Notes under the pieces: model-generated
Seen by the model: the letters and a program-made list of their open reading frames with translations, nothing else
What the model was told of the DNA's origin: nothing
Database searches by the model: none
Made by a program: the position numbers and the translations under genes
NCBI RefSeq assembly: GCF_002843175.1
Contig: NZ_PJEO01000009.1
Coordinates: 1 to 64,000, forward strand
Direction: 5' to 3'
DNA: 64,000 nt
Source: Confluentibacter flavum
GTDB lineage: Bacteria > Bacteroidota > Bacteroidia > Flavobacteriales > Flavobacteriaceae
Part shown: in pieces, positions 55,803 to 64,000 of the stretch
Numbering within the stretch: position 1 is the stretch's first letter
Layout: each line of letters begins with the position of its first letter

Positions 55803-58271
55803 ATGTCTTACAACGAATTTGATGATATTGAACATATTGAATCCAGTAGGATGGTCTTTGATTTTAAAGGTTTTTTGTTTAAGGTCTTGAATTTGTGGAA
55901 GTTGGTGGTTTTAAGCATTGTGGTTGCGCTTTTAATAGCCTATGCCATTAACGTTAGAAAGGAGAATATATATAGATTAGATTCGTTAATTATTGTTGAA
56001 AATGATCAAAATCCCTTTTTTACGGCCAACACCAGTATCTCCTTTAACTGGGGAGGTGTTTCTGGAGAAGTAGGAAAGGTTATTACCACCCTAAATACAC
56101 GTACCCATAATGAAAAGGTGGTAGATTCCCTGCAATTTTACGTTAATTATCTGGTACAAGGTAAATATAGAATGGTGGATGTTTATAAAAACGCCCCTTT
56201 TTACTTAGAGCTAGATAAAACAAAAGGTCAAATTTTAAATACACCCATCGGTGTTCGTTTTATCAATGACACCCAATATGAATTGTTTGCTGAATTTGGG
56301 AGCGACCTTGTAAACACGCAACGGTATGGTGATAAGAAAACTCAAATGAGTCCCGTTACTAAAGGTGCCTTTAAACAAACCTTTACCATAGGACAACCCG
56401 TTGTGCTCCCTTTTTTGAATTTTACACTTCATAAAAGACCAGATACCGTGCTTGTTCTGGGGTCAGAATATTATATTCAATTTTTATGGTTTGACAGTGT
56501 GGTTAATAATTATAAAAATGCTGTAAAAGCCTCTCCTTTATCGCAAGCATCGTCTGTATTAAGATTGTTATTGGTAGGGAACAACAAAGCAAAAATTGTC
56601 GATTATTTAAATACGACTTCCGCTATTTTAAGCAAAACGGAATTGGAACGTAAAAATTTATATGCCACCAATACCATCAAGTTTATAGATAGTAGTTTAA
56701 ATGCCGTTAATGTCAATTTAAAAGATGTAAACGAGGAAATGAACGCCTTTAGAAAACAAAATAAGGTGTTTGATTTGAATGATGAATTAAAGCAAACATC
56801 GGAAAAATTGAAAGGGTATGATTTGGAAAAAGAAGGTAAACAAGGGCAACTTAATTATTTAGATTTACTGGAAAACTACCTTAGAACCAAAACTGACTAC
56901 AGCCATATTGCAGCACCATCCTCCGTAGGGATTACAGAGGGAAACATATTAAGCAGTGTAGCCAAAATTACTGGTCTTGCCATCGAGCGTCAAAATTTAG
57001 AGGCGACCACACGCGAAGGTTCCAGTTTGTTTAAAGAACTGGATAGCCGTATTGATGCGGAGAAAAATGTACTATTGGAAACCATTGATGCTACCAAAAA
57101 GACGATAGGCACGCAGTTAAATACCATTAATAGACAAATAGCGAATTTAGAATCTAAATTAAGTGGTCTACCAGAAGACCAACAACAGTTTTTAAGAATA
57201 CAACGTAAATTGGATTTGAGCCAAGAGGCTTATAATATTTACTTGTCTAAACGTAGTGAGGCCGCTATTGTGAAAGCTGCCAATGTATCGGATATTTCCA
57301 CGATTGATGAAGCCAAAGATATTGGAGGCGGGCTTATAGGGCCTAACAAGAACCTGAATTACATGATGGCCCTGATGGTCGGTTTTTTTGCCCCTTTACT
57401 TTTTATATTTATTATATTCCTTTTGGATAGCACGATTCATGGCTCTGATGAAATCGAGCGTTTATCCAATATCCCCATCATCGGGTTGGTAGGTAAATAT
57501 AGGTATCCAAATAACCTGGTGGTATTGGAAAAACCAAAATCGGCCGTTGCCGAGTCCTTTCGAGCCATTCGTTCCAGCCTGCAATTTCTATATAAAAAAA
57601 ACCACAAAGCGGGAGGGCGTACGGTTATGTTTACCTCTTCAGTGAGTGGGGAGGGCAAAACATTTTGTGCTATCAATTTAGCCTCTGCCTATGCCTTATC
57701 TGGAAAAAAAACGATTTTGTTGGGATTCGATTTAAGAAGGCCAAAGATTTTCAATGATTTTGATATCAAGAATGACCTCGGGCTTGTTAATTACTTATTA
57801 GGAGATCATTCTATTGCCGAAATCACCAATAACACTCATATTGAAAACTTGCATGTGATTACCTCGGGGCCTATACCGCCCAATCCTTCGGAGTTGTTAA
57901 TGGACAGCTCGTTGGGGACCCTTATGGACGAGTTACGTGAAACGTATGATATTATTGTATTGGATACGCCTCCTTTAGGACTGGTGACTGATGCTTTTGA
58001 ATTATCATCATTTGCTGATGTTACTTTTTTCGTGGTCCGTTTAGATTATACCAAAAAGGGCATGCTACAACTTATTAATTCCAAGTTTAGAACTGGAGAA
58101 GTAAAAAATGTCAGTTATATTTTAAACTTTTATAAGCACAAAACCAATCAGAATTATGGCTATGGCTATGGTTACGGCTATGGTTATGGTTATGGTGTGT
58201 ATGGAGAGTCTTATTTGGAAGGGCAGAAGGAAACGCTGTTTACTAAGATTAAGCGGTGGTTTTCGAGATAG
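55803..58271 (+). CDS. wzc: Polysaccharide co-polymerase / BY-kinase (Wzc)
   Basis: The protein has 822 residues. A Wzz-type transmembrane/periplasmic region comes first (transmembrane near 33-50 and 530-550, with a long coiled-coil part between). It is followed by a cytoplasmic tyrosine autokinase with Walker A SGEGKT near 615, Walker A' LLGFDLRRPK and Walker B VLDTPPLG near 720. A C-terminal YG-repeat tail contains eight Tyr that can be phosphorylated. It controls chain length and export with Wza, to which it is directly linked. Confidence 0.93.
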   Translation: MSYNEFDDIEHIESSRMVFDFKGFLFKVLNLWKLVVLSIVVALLIAYAINVRKENIYRLDSLIIVENDQNPFFTANTSISFNWGGVSGEVGKVITTLNTRTHNEKVVDSLQFYVNYLVQGKYRMVDVYKNAPFYLELDKTKGQILNTPIGVRFINDTQYELFAEFGSDLVNTQRYGDKKTQMSPVTKGAFKQTFTIGQPVVLPFLNFTLHKRPDTVLVLGSEYYIQFLWFDSVVNNYKNAVKASPLSQASSVLRLLLVGNNKAKIVDYLNTTSAILSKTELERKNLYATNTIKFIDSSLNAVNVNLKDVNEEMNAFRKQNKVFDLNDELKQTSEKLKGYDLEKEGKQGQLNYLDLLENYLRTKTDYSHIAAPSSVGITEGNILSSVAKITGLAIERQNLEATTREGSSLFKELDSRIDAEKNVLLETIDATKKTIGTQLNTINRQIANLESKLSGLPEDQQQFLRIQRKLDLSQEAYNIYLSKRSEAAIVKAANVSDISTIDEAKDIGGGLIGPNKNLNYMMALMVGFFAPLLFIFIIFLLDSTIHGSDEIERLSNIPIIGLVGKYRYPNNLVVLEKPKSAVAESFRAIRSSLQFLYKKNHKAGGRTVMFTSSVSGEGKTFCAINLASAYALSGKKTILLGFDLRRPKIFNDFDIKNDLGLVNYLLGDHSIAEITNNTHIENLHVITSGPIPPNPSELLMDSSLGTLMDELRETYDIIVLDTPPLGLVTDAFELSSFADVTFFVVRLDYTKKGMLQLINSKFRTGEVKNVSYILNFYKHKTNQNYGYGYGYGYGYGYGVYGESYLEGQKETLFTKIKRWFSR

Positions 58272-58311
58272 GTTTTTGAGTGGAACACATCCGTAATCCG
58301 TTTAGATTTCA

Positions 58312-59103
58312 ATGAATGCATTACTTATATTGGCCATTGAAGCAGCCATCAAGGCTGGCGCAGACATCATGAACATCTATTCAGGTGATTTTGACGTGGT
58401 TTATAAATCAGATAGTTCGCCGTTAACCTTAGCCGATGCAAACGCCAATGCTGTGATAAACGCCTATCTGGAAAACACCAACATCCCTATCATTAGTGAA
58501 GAGAATAAGCAAACCGACTATAGCATCAGAAAGCATTGGGATACCTGTTGGATGGTCGATCCCTTGGACGGAACCAAGGAGTTTGTAAAACGCAACGGTG
58601 AGTTTACAGTGAACATCGCCTTAATTAAAGATAACAAACCCATATTGGGCGTCATTTATATACCTGTTACAAATACTTTATATTATGGTGATGTTTTGGA
58701 AGGGAAGGCCTATAAAAGTGTGGTGTTGGGTCATAGGTTTTCAAACGAGGATTTATTACAAAACAGCACAGCATTGCATCCAAATACCAACAACACTAAT
58801 ACGCTGGTGGTTGTAGGCAGTAAATCGCATGCCAGTGAAGCTACCGACCGTTACATACAAACCTTAAAAGACCAAGGCAAAGACATCCAACTGGTATCTA
58901 AAGGCAGCTCTTTAAAGTTTTGCTTGGTGGCAGAAGGCCAAGCGGATATTTATCCCAGATTTGCACCGACGATGGAGTGGGATACGGCAGCGGGCCATGC
59001 CATTTGTAATGCCGTAGGCTTAAAAGTGACACAGGTGGATACCCATGAAGCATTGCAATACAATAAAGAACATTTGTTGAATCCCTTTTTTTTAGTTTGT
59101 TAG
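58312..59103 (+). CDS. cysQ: 3'(2'),5'-bisphosphate nucleotidase
   Basis: This 263-residue inositol-monophosphatase-fold enzyme removes the 3' phosphate of PAP made when PAPS donates sulfate. The metal residues are Glu63/Glu64 (SEENK) and DPLDGT (83-88), with WDTAAGHAI near 222 closing the site. Next to cysC and within the export locus, it suggests that sulfation of the exported polysaccharide, or supply of PAPS, is linked to this locus. General sulfate assimilation is the alternative. Confidence 0.92.
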   Translation: MNALLILAIEAAIKAGADIMNIYSGDFDVVYKSDSSPLTLADANANAVINAYLENTNIPIISEENKQTDYSIRKHWDTCWMVDPLDGTKEFVKRNGEFTVNIALIKDNKPILGVIYIPVTNTLYYGDVLEGKAYKSVVLGHRFSNEDLLQNSTALHPNTNNTNTLVVVGSKSHASEATDRYIQTLKDQGKDIQLVSKGSSLKFCLVAEGQADIYPRFAPTMEWDTAAGHAICNAVGLKVTQVDTHEALQYNKEHLLNPFFLVC

Positions 59104-59110
59104 AGACACT

Positions 59111-59695
59111 ATGGAGCATGTAAATAAACAGGATTACAGTATTAAAAAACAAGATAGAACACAGGTTAATAAACATAAAACGTGTTTAATCTGGTTTACG
59201 GGTCTGTCGGGTTCTGGTAAATCTACCATTGCCAATTTATTGGAAAAGGAATTATATAGCCAAAACATCCATACCTATACTTTAGATGGCGATAATTTGC
59301 GGAGGGGACTCAATAAAGATTTAAGCTTTACGAAAGAAGACCGTATAGAAAATTTAAGGCGTACTGCCGAAGTCGGGAAATTGTTATTGGATGCCGGTTT
59401 GGTGGTTATTGCGGCATTTATAACGCCTTACAATAAAACCAGGGAAGATATCAAAGCCATTATTGGCGAGCCATTTTATATTGAGGTTTTTGTCAATACC
59501 CCTTTGGAAGTGTGTGAGCAACGCGATGTTAAAGGGCTTTATAAAAAGGCAAGAGCGGGCGAGATTAAGAACTTTACGGGTATTAGTGCGCCTTTTGAGG
59601 TGCCTTTGCATCCCACGATTGAAATTCAAACGGTGAATGAGAGCCCGGAGGAAGCGGTGGCTCGGATTTTGGAGGTTTTGAAGGGGCGGTTGTAA
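59111..59695 (+). CDS. cysC: Adenylylsulfate kinase
   Basis: This 194-residue enzyme phosphorylates APS to PAPS. The P-loop is GLSGSGKST (31-39), and LDGDNLRRGLNKDL, RRTAEVGKLL and GLYKKARAGEIKNFTGI are typical of CysC. It begins 7 bp after cysQ, so both are co-transcribed. ATP sulfurylase and sulfotransferase genes are not in the window and may lie further right or elsewhere. Confidence 0.94.
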   Translation: MEHVNKQDYSIKKQDRTQVNKHKTCLIWFTGLSGSGKSTIANLLEKELYSQNIHTYTLDGDNLRRGLNKDLSFTKEDRIENLRRTAEVGKLLLDAGLVVIAAFITPYNKTREDIKAIIGEPFYIEVFVNTPLEVCEQRDVKGLYKKARAGEIKNFTGISAPFEVPLHPTIEIQTVNESPEEAVARILEVLKGRL

Positions 59696-60195
59696 CGATC
59701 ACATGATTGATTTGTCATGCTGTCCCAATGTTTGTCATGCTGAACTAGTTTCAGCATCTCAGTTCAAGTTGGGTGGAGACCCTGAAATAAATTCAGGGTG
59801 ACAAGTCTGAAGGGGGCTCAGGGGATAAATTCGGGTTTTCAGTTTCTGGATTAAATTGAATGAGATTCCGAAATACTGAAATACTGAAATACTGAAACAA
59901 GTTCAGCACAGGCAAGTTCGGAATGACAAAATATGGATGGTTTGTCCTGCTGTCCCAATGTTTGTCATGCTGTCCCGATAGCTATCGGGATGGTTTCAGC
60001 ATCTCGTTCAAGTTTGGAGTTAGACCCTGAAATAAATTCAGGGTGACAAGTCCGAAGGGCTAAGGGTGACAAGTTCTAGGGGGATAAGGGTGACAAGTCC
60101 GAGGGGCTCAGGTGACAAGTCATAGTGGGCTCAGGGAGAAAAGTTTGTTTTCAGCACCTCTAACTAAAACAATACATAATATAAATTCATAAAGC
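59696..60195. repeat. Interspersed repeats, left of the GIY-YIG gene
   Basis: The 500 bases hold no gene. They consist of repeated modules: TTTGTCATGCTG, then either GAACT-type or the palindrome CCCGATAGCTATCGGGA (59974-59990), then TTTCAGCATCTC, a variable stretch, and GACCCTGAAATAAATTC with its complement-like AGGGTGACAAGTC. Many modules are hairpin-forming by themselves (CATGCTGAA with TTCAGCATC; CCCTGAAAT with ATTCAGGG). Confidence 0.85.
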
Positions 60196-60549
60196 ATGAA
60201 AAGAGCCTATCACAATTACTGGGTTTACATTCTAACCAACAAACCCAGAGGTACCCTTTACATAGGTGTAACAGGAGGCATTGATGACCGTATGGAACGC
60301 CATGTGGCAGGGGAGGGCTCAAAGTTCACCAAAAAGTATAGGCTCAAGCAATTGGTCTATTTTGAAGAGTTTCAGTATATAGATGATGCTATAAAGCGTG
60401 AGAAACAGTTAAAGAACTGGCATCGGGAATGGAAAATCAATCTTATTGAAGCAGATAATCCGGAATGGGAAAATTTGTGGGTAGCTTTAGACCCTAAAAC
60501 AATTGAGGGTGACAAAGCCAAGGTGATTTTATCATGTTTGACCAGATGA
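60196..60549 (+). CDS. GIY-YIG domain nuclease, embedded in repeats
   Basis: This 117-residue protein of the UvrC/URI-like GIY-YIG group has the motifs NYWVYILTN and TLYIGVTGG, followed by the Arg in DRMERH and a catalytic Glu in AIKREKQLKNW. No DNA-binding domain is added. The last coding stretch (DPKTIEGDKAKVILSC) derives from a sequence of the surrounding repeat module, GACCCTAAAACAATTGAGGG, so the gene and the repeats are physically fused. A second, decayed copy of this 3' end lies 780 bp downstream. The nuclease may be involved in spreading these repeats, by analogy with REP/RAYT pairs. Confidence 0.87.
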   Translation: MKRAYHNYWVYILTNKPRGTLYIGVTGGIDDRMERHVAGEGSKFTKKYRLKQLVYFEEFQYIDDAIKREKQLKNWHREWKINLIEADNPEWENLWVALDPKTIEGDKAKVILSCLTR

Positions 60550-61060
60550 ACGTAACTCTTGCCTTATAATTCTCAATGTTTGTCATGCTGTCCCGATAGC
60601 TATCGGGATGGTTTCAGCATCTCGGTTAATGATGGAGTTAGACCCTGAAATAAATTCAGGGTGACAAGTCGTAGGGGGCTTAGGGGGCAAAAAGATGGTG
60701 TTTCTTGGGTTTTTAGTGGATTCCTGCCTGCGCAGGATGACAAATAAGGGTGTTTGTTGTTTAGGTGTTTGTTGTTTAGTTGTCCTGTTGTTCCAACCTT
60801 TGTCATGCTGTCCCGATAGCTATCGGGATGGTTTCAGCATCTCGTTTAAGATTTGGATGGATTCCGAAATAAATTCGGAATGACAAAACATCATTGATTT
60901 GTTCTGCTGTCCCAATGTTTGTCATGCTGTCCCGATAGCTATCGGGATGGTTTCAGCATCTCAGTTCAATTTGGAGAGACCCTGAAACAAGTTCAGGGTG
61001 ACAAGTCTGAAGGGATAAGGGTGACAAGTCGGAAGGGATATGGGTGACAAGTCCTAACAA

Positions 61061-61125
61061 AGTTCAGCACAGGCAAGTTCAATACAGGCAAGTTCAGCAC
61101 AGGCGAGTTCAGTACAGGCGAGTTT
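61061..61125. repeat. Fifteen-base tandem array AGTTCAGCACAGGCA, with a second array at 61225-61279
   Basis: Four units and a partial one lie at 61061-61125, and a similar array of about four units lies at 61225-61279 on the other side of a palindrome copy. Units differ at two positions only. They sit between repeat modules and look like local slippage products of the module's CAGGCAAGTTC end. Confidence 0.8.
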
Positions 61126-61281
61126 AGGGGGACGAGTTTTAGTTTCAGCATCTAGATAAGGTTGGATGAGACCCTGAAATACTGAAATACTGAAATACTG
61201 AAACAATCCCGATAGCTATCGGGACAGCACAGGCAAGTTCAGCACAGGCGAGTTCAGCACAGGCGAGTTCAGCACAGGCTA

Positions 61282-61329
61282 ATTGAGGGAGATAAAGCCA
61301 AGGTGATTTTATCATGTTTGTCTAGATGA
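61282..61329 (+). pseudogene. 3' remnant of a second GIY-YIG gene
   Basis: The 90 bp 61281-61370 match 60501-60590 with five differences. In frame the copy encodes IEGDKAKVILSCLSR and a stop, against IEGDKAKVILSCLTR in the intact gene. Upstream of it the match stops in a tandem array. The fragment shows that the gene end and its flanking repeat were duplicated or that a second GIY-YIG gene was deleted. Confidence 0.85.
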
Positions 61330-62153
61330 ACGTAACTCTTGCCCTATAATTCTCAATGTTTGTCATGCTGAACTTGTTTCAGCATCTCGGTTAAGTTGGG
61401 TGAGACCCTGAAATAAATTAACTTCGTTGAATCTTCGATTTCAGGGTGACAAGTCATAGAGGGCTTAGCGTGACAAGATCGGGTTGGGTGACAAGTTTGG
61501 GTTTTAGCATCTCGGGTTTGATTGGAGATAGACCCTGAAACGAGTTCAGGGTGACAAGTCTGAAGGGGTAAGGGTGACAGGTCCTAGGGGGCTTAGGGTA
61601 ATAAATTTGGGTTTTCAGCATCTAGATAAGGTTGGGTGAGACCCTGAAATACTGAAACCAGTTCAGCACAGGCGAGTTCAGCACAGGCGAGTTCGGAATG
61701 ACAAAATATGATTGATTTGTCATGCTGAATTTATTTCAGCATCTTGGGTTAGATTGGAGTTAGACCCTGAAATAAATTCAGGGTGACAAGTCCTAACAAA
61801 GTTTAGGACAGGCGAGTTCAGGGTGACAAGTCGTAGGGGGCTTAGGGGTCAAAAAGGGGTGTTTGTTGTTGATTTGTTGATTTGTTCTGCTGTTCCAATG
61901 TTTGTCATGCTGAATTTATTTCAGCATCTCTGGTTACGTTGGAGTTAGACCCTGAAACGAGTTCAGGGTGACAAGTCCTAAGGGGTATGGGTGACAAGTC
62001 CTAACAAAGTTTGTTACAGGCGAGTTCAGGGTGACAAGTCGGAAGGGATATGGGTGACAAGTCTTAGTAAGTTCAGGAGACAAATTTCAAGTTAGGAATA
62101 CCAAGTACAACCCAAATAACACAAAAATCAGGGAAATATGCCCCAATCATTTT

Positions 62154-62181
62154 TTTGAAAGCATTTACCTTTCTATATTTA
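62154..62181 (+). promoter_or_regulatory. Possible promoter of wzm
   Basis: TTTG at 62154-62157 and TATATTTA at 62174-62181 are 16 bases apart, a weak match to the flavobacterial promoter pattern. It lies in the first unique sequence after the repeats, so the ABC transporter genes may not depend on transcription through the array. Confidence 0.35.
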
Positions 62182-62242
62182 CTCTGTATACCAAAGTCAT
62201 TTAGTAAATTGCGATACAAAGCGTAAACGGCTTTGAAAATCT

Positions 62243-63088
62243 ATGTCATTGGAAACCAAAATTTACCAAAAGGAAAATAATCTAAATTTTTTCAAGCTTT
62301 TAAAAGCGAGCTTAAATGATATGTACCGTTCGCGTTTTTTGGCTAGGCAGCTTACGGTTCGCGATATCAGTGCCCAGTACAGACAATCGTATTTAGGTAT
62401 CATTTGGGCTTTTATCATGCCGCTTACTACGGCTATTGTATGGATTTTTTTAAATGGAACAGGAACGGTTAAACTATCGGATACCGGTGTGCCCTATCCC
62501 GTTTATGCCTTTTCGGGTACGCTTGTATGGTCTATTATAGTAGGAGCCATAAATGCGCCGTTAAATGGTACCAAATCGGCCAAAGGCATCATCAGTAAAA
62601 TAAACTTTCCTAAAGAGGCCCTTATCGTGTCGAGCATCTATAAGCTCTTGTTTGATAGTAGCATTAAAATTATTATTCTTTTGTTTTTTGTGTTCGTTTA
62701 TGGGGTTGGCTTCCATGCGTCCATGTTGTTGTTTCCGTTTGCCATACTGGGCTTGATATTATTTGGTGTTACTTTAGGCATGTTTATGGCTCCCTTGGGC
62801 TTGTTGTATCATGACATTTCAAAACTACTGACCATGGGCTTGGGTTTGGTCATGTATATCACACCCGTTGTGTATGCGGTACCCAAAACAGGATTAATGA
62901 AAACGGTGATGGAATGGAATCCGCTAACCGCTTTAATTTTAACCTCGCGAGACTTTGTTGTGGGGGGCAGCCTAGATTATGTAGCCTATTATATTTGGGT
63001 TGTATTGGCGTGTATTCCTTTGTGTTTTTTGGCCTTGGTGTTTTATCGCATCTCTATTCCTATTATTGTTGAACGTTCAAATGCGTAA
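62243..63088 (+). CDS. wzm: ABC-2 type polysaccharide export permease (Wzm)
   Basis: This 281-residue inner-membrane protein has about six hydrophobic segments and the ABC2 membrane-domain pattern. The N-terminal amphipathic stretch RSRFLARQLTVRDISAQYR is typical of O-antigen/teichoic acid permeases, followed by FSGTLVWS and KINFPKEALIVSS. It works with the ATPase encoded directly downstream to flip undecaprenol-linked polysaccharide. Presence of both Wzc/Wza and Wzm/Wzt near each other suggests export of more than one glycan or a joined locus. Confidence 0.93.
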   Translation: MSLETKIYQKENNLNFFKLLKASLNDMYRSRFLARQLTVRDISAQYRQSYLGIIWAFIMPLTTAIVWIFLNGTGTVKLSDTGVPYPVYAFSGTLVWSIIVGAINAPLNGTKSAKGIISKINFPKEALIVSSIYKLLFDSSIKIIILLFFVFVYGVGFHASMLLFPFAILGLILFGVTLGMFMAPLGLLYHDISKLLTMGLGLVMYITPVVYAVPKTGLMKTVMEWNPLTALILTSRDFVVGGSLDYVAYYIWVVLACIPLCFLALVFYRISIPIIVERSNA

Positions 63089-63089
63089 T

Positions 63090-64000
63090 ATGGAAGAGAA
63101 CGAGGTATTGGTAAACGTGGAAGGGGTTTCCAAAAAGTTTTGTAAAGATTTAAAAACCAGCTTGTGGTATGGCGTTAAGGATTTGGTTTCCAATGTTTAT
63201 GGAAATAAAAATGAGAGAGCGTTACGTAACAAAGAATTCTGGGCGGTAAAAGACGTGAGTTTCCAGTTACGCCGTGGCGAGTGTTTGGGGCTAATAGGGC
63301 ACAATGGCGCTGGTAAAAGTACCTTACTTAAAATATTAAACGGTTTATTAATGCCCGATGCCGGCAAAGTCACCATCAAGGGGCGCGTTGGGGCACTCAT
63401 TGAGCTGGGCGCAGGCTTTAACCCCATATTAACAGGGCGTGAAAACATTTATAACAATGGTGCGGTACTGGGTTTTACCAAAAAAGAGATAAATGCCAAA
63501 GTAGAAGATATTATTGATTTTGCCGAAATACGTGAGTTTATAGACATGCCCGTGCAAAACTACAGCAGCGGTATGAAAGTACGTTTGGGCTTTGCCGTAG
63601 CGGCACAAATGGAACCCGATGTATTGATTATTGATGAGGTGTTGGCGGTAGGCGACCTTGGGTTTATTATGAAATGTTTTAAAACTATTGATAATCTCTT
63701 GGATAATACCGCTATTATTTATGTATCTCATAATATGCCAACCGTTTCAAGGTTATGTGATCACGTCATTTTAATGGAAAAAGGGAAAAGTGTTTTTCAA
63801 GGGGATGAAGTAGGGAAAGCCATAGATCTATATTATAAAAGTTTTGGTGATAATGACACTCAAGTAATTTATACCAATGGAAGCTTAGAATTATTAAGCG
63901 CAAATCTTCTAAACTCTACAAAAAGTATAGATAATATACCTCAAATTAATTGGAAAGAAGATTTGGTATTAAATTTTAAATTTAAATTAAAAGAAAAGAT
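63090..64000 (+). CDS. wzt: ABC transporter ATPase for polysaccharide export (Wzt), partial
   Basis: The gene runs off the right end of the window after about 303 codons. Walker A is GHNGAGKST, the signature is YSSGMKVRLGFA as is typical of the Wzt/TagH group, Walker B is VLIIDEVLAVGD, and the switch histidine is in VSHNM. The C-terminal part present is the start of the carbohydrate-binding Wzt_C region. An in-frame ATG at 63081 overlaps the wzm stop and would add three residues. Confidence 0.93.
   Translation, partial: MEENEVLVNVEGVSKKFCKDLKTSLWYGVKDLVSNVYGNKNERALRNKEFWAVKDVSFQLRRGECLGLIGHNGAGKSTLLKILNGLLMPDAGKVTIKGRVGALIELGAGFNPILTGRENIYNNGAVLGFTKKEINAKVEDIIDFAEIREFIDMPVQNYSSGMKVRLGFAVAAQMEPDVLIIDEVLAVGDLGFIMKCFKTIDNLLDNTAIIYVSHNMPTVSRLCDHVILMEKGKSVFQGDEVGKAIDLYYKSFGDNDTQVIYTNGSLELLSANLLNSTKSIDNIPQINWKEDLVLNFKFKLKEK

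Larger units (their letters stand above)
60550..62150. repeat. Interspersed repeats, right of the GIY-YIG gene
   Basis: About 1.6 kb of the same modules continue, with palindrome copies at 60592, 60812, 60931 and 61208 (start positions). There is also a different hairpin CCTGCCTGCGCAGG near 60726 and many AGGGTGACAAGTC units with varying ends. Two 15-base tandem arrays interrupt them. No intact gene is present up to the ATG at 62243. Confidence 0.85.

Noticed and set aside
59696-62150. CRISPR array
   Set aside because: Repeats are of mixed type, vary in length, have no regular spacers, and no cas gene is near. They are interspersed hairpin modules.

Overview
The window looks like a chromosome segment of a marine flavobacterium (Bacteroidetes, Flavobacteriaceae). 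The base composition is AT-rich, start sites have A-rich leaders rather than Shine-Dalgarno sequences, and SecA is of the long Bacteroidetes type (about 1117 aa). DUF5723, Wza/Wzc and many lipoproteins with Bacteroidetes-style signal peptides also fit. No rRNA, tRNA, CRISPR array or prophage was recognised.

Layout. (1) 1-978: a complete IS982-family insertion sequence. (2) 1.77-14.65 kb, plus strand: a ten-gene catabolic operon with a PQQ-dependent quinohemoprotein dehydrogenase, a DUF1080-VCBS protein, a YdcZ-type permease, a Tat-exported TIM-barrel isomerase, methylmalonate-semialdehyde dehydrogenase, an SMP-30 lactonase, a zinc alcohol dehydrogenase, an SDR, a one-chain transketolase and a cupin. 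It ends at a clear terminator. (3) 14.7-20.2 kb, minus strand: sialate O-acetylesterase, DUF2914 membrane protein, D-2-hydroxyacid dehydrogenase and a methyltransferase-like protein. (4) 21.0-28.4 kb, mainly plus strand: BASS-family transporter, exported RraA-like aldolase, Tat-exported enolase-superfamily acid-sugar dehydratase, DUF1080 lipoprotein (minus), cupin-SMP-30 fusion lipoprotein and exported SMP-30 lactonase. (5) 28.5-41.5 kb, minus strand: two more quinohemoproteins, a second sialate O-acetylesterase, a second RraA protein with a decayed RraA fragment beside it, a type-B carboxylesterase, a beta-helix protein, a CE1-like esterase and a double cupin. (6) 42-54.5 kb: ordinary chromosomal genes (lipoproteins, NmrA-like/HxlR pair, secA, DUF2795, cobalamin adenosyltransferase, DUF5723, methyltransferase, ABC-F). 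(7) 55-64 kb: a polysaccharide export locus (Wza, Wzc, CysQ, CysC, Wzm, Wzt), split by about 2.4 kb of repeats around a GIY-YIG nuclease gene.

How the genes may work together. In regions 2-5 the exported enzymes can be ordered as an oxidative, non-phosphorylative sugar-acid route outside the cytoplasm. A PQQ dehydrogenase would make an aldonolactone, SMP-30 lactonase the acid, the enolase-superfamily dehydratase a 2-keto-3-deoxy acid, and the RraA-like aldolase pyruvate plus an aldehyde. A BASS carrier would then import the keto acid. Four esterases could first remove acyl groups. There is no SusC/SusD pair, no recognisable glycoside hydrolase and no dedicated regulator, so this is not a standard polysaccharide-utilisation locus. 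Many of its genes share an ACTAAAC leader motif, and two distant genes share a leader of about 90 bp with a long dyad.

The dispersed palindrome CCCGATAGCTATCGGGA was found only from 44.7 kb rightward. The catabolic region appears free of it, which suggests a different history for the two halves.
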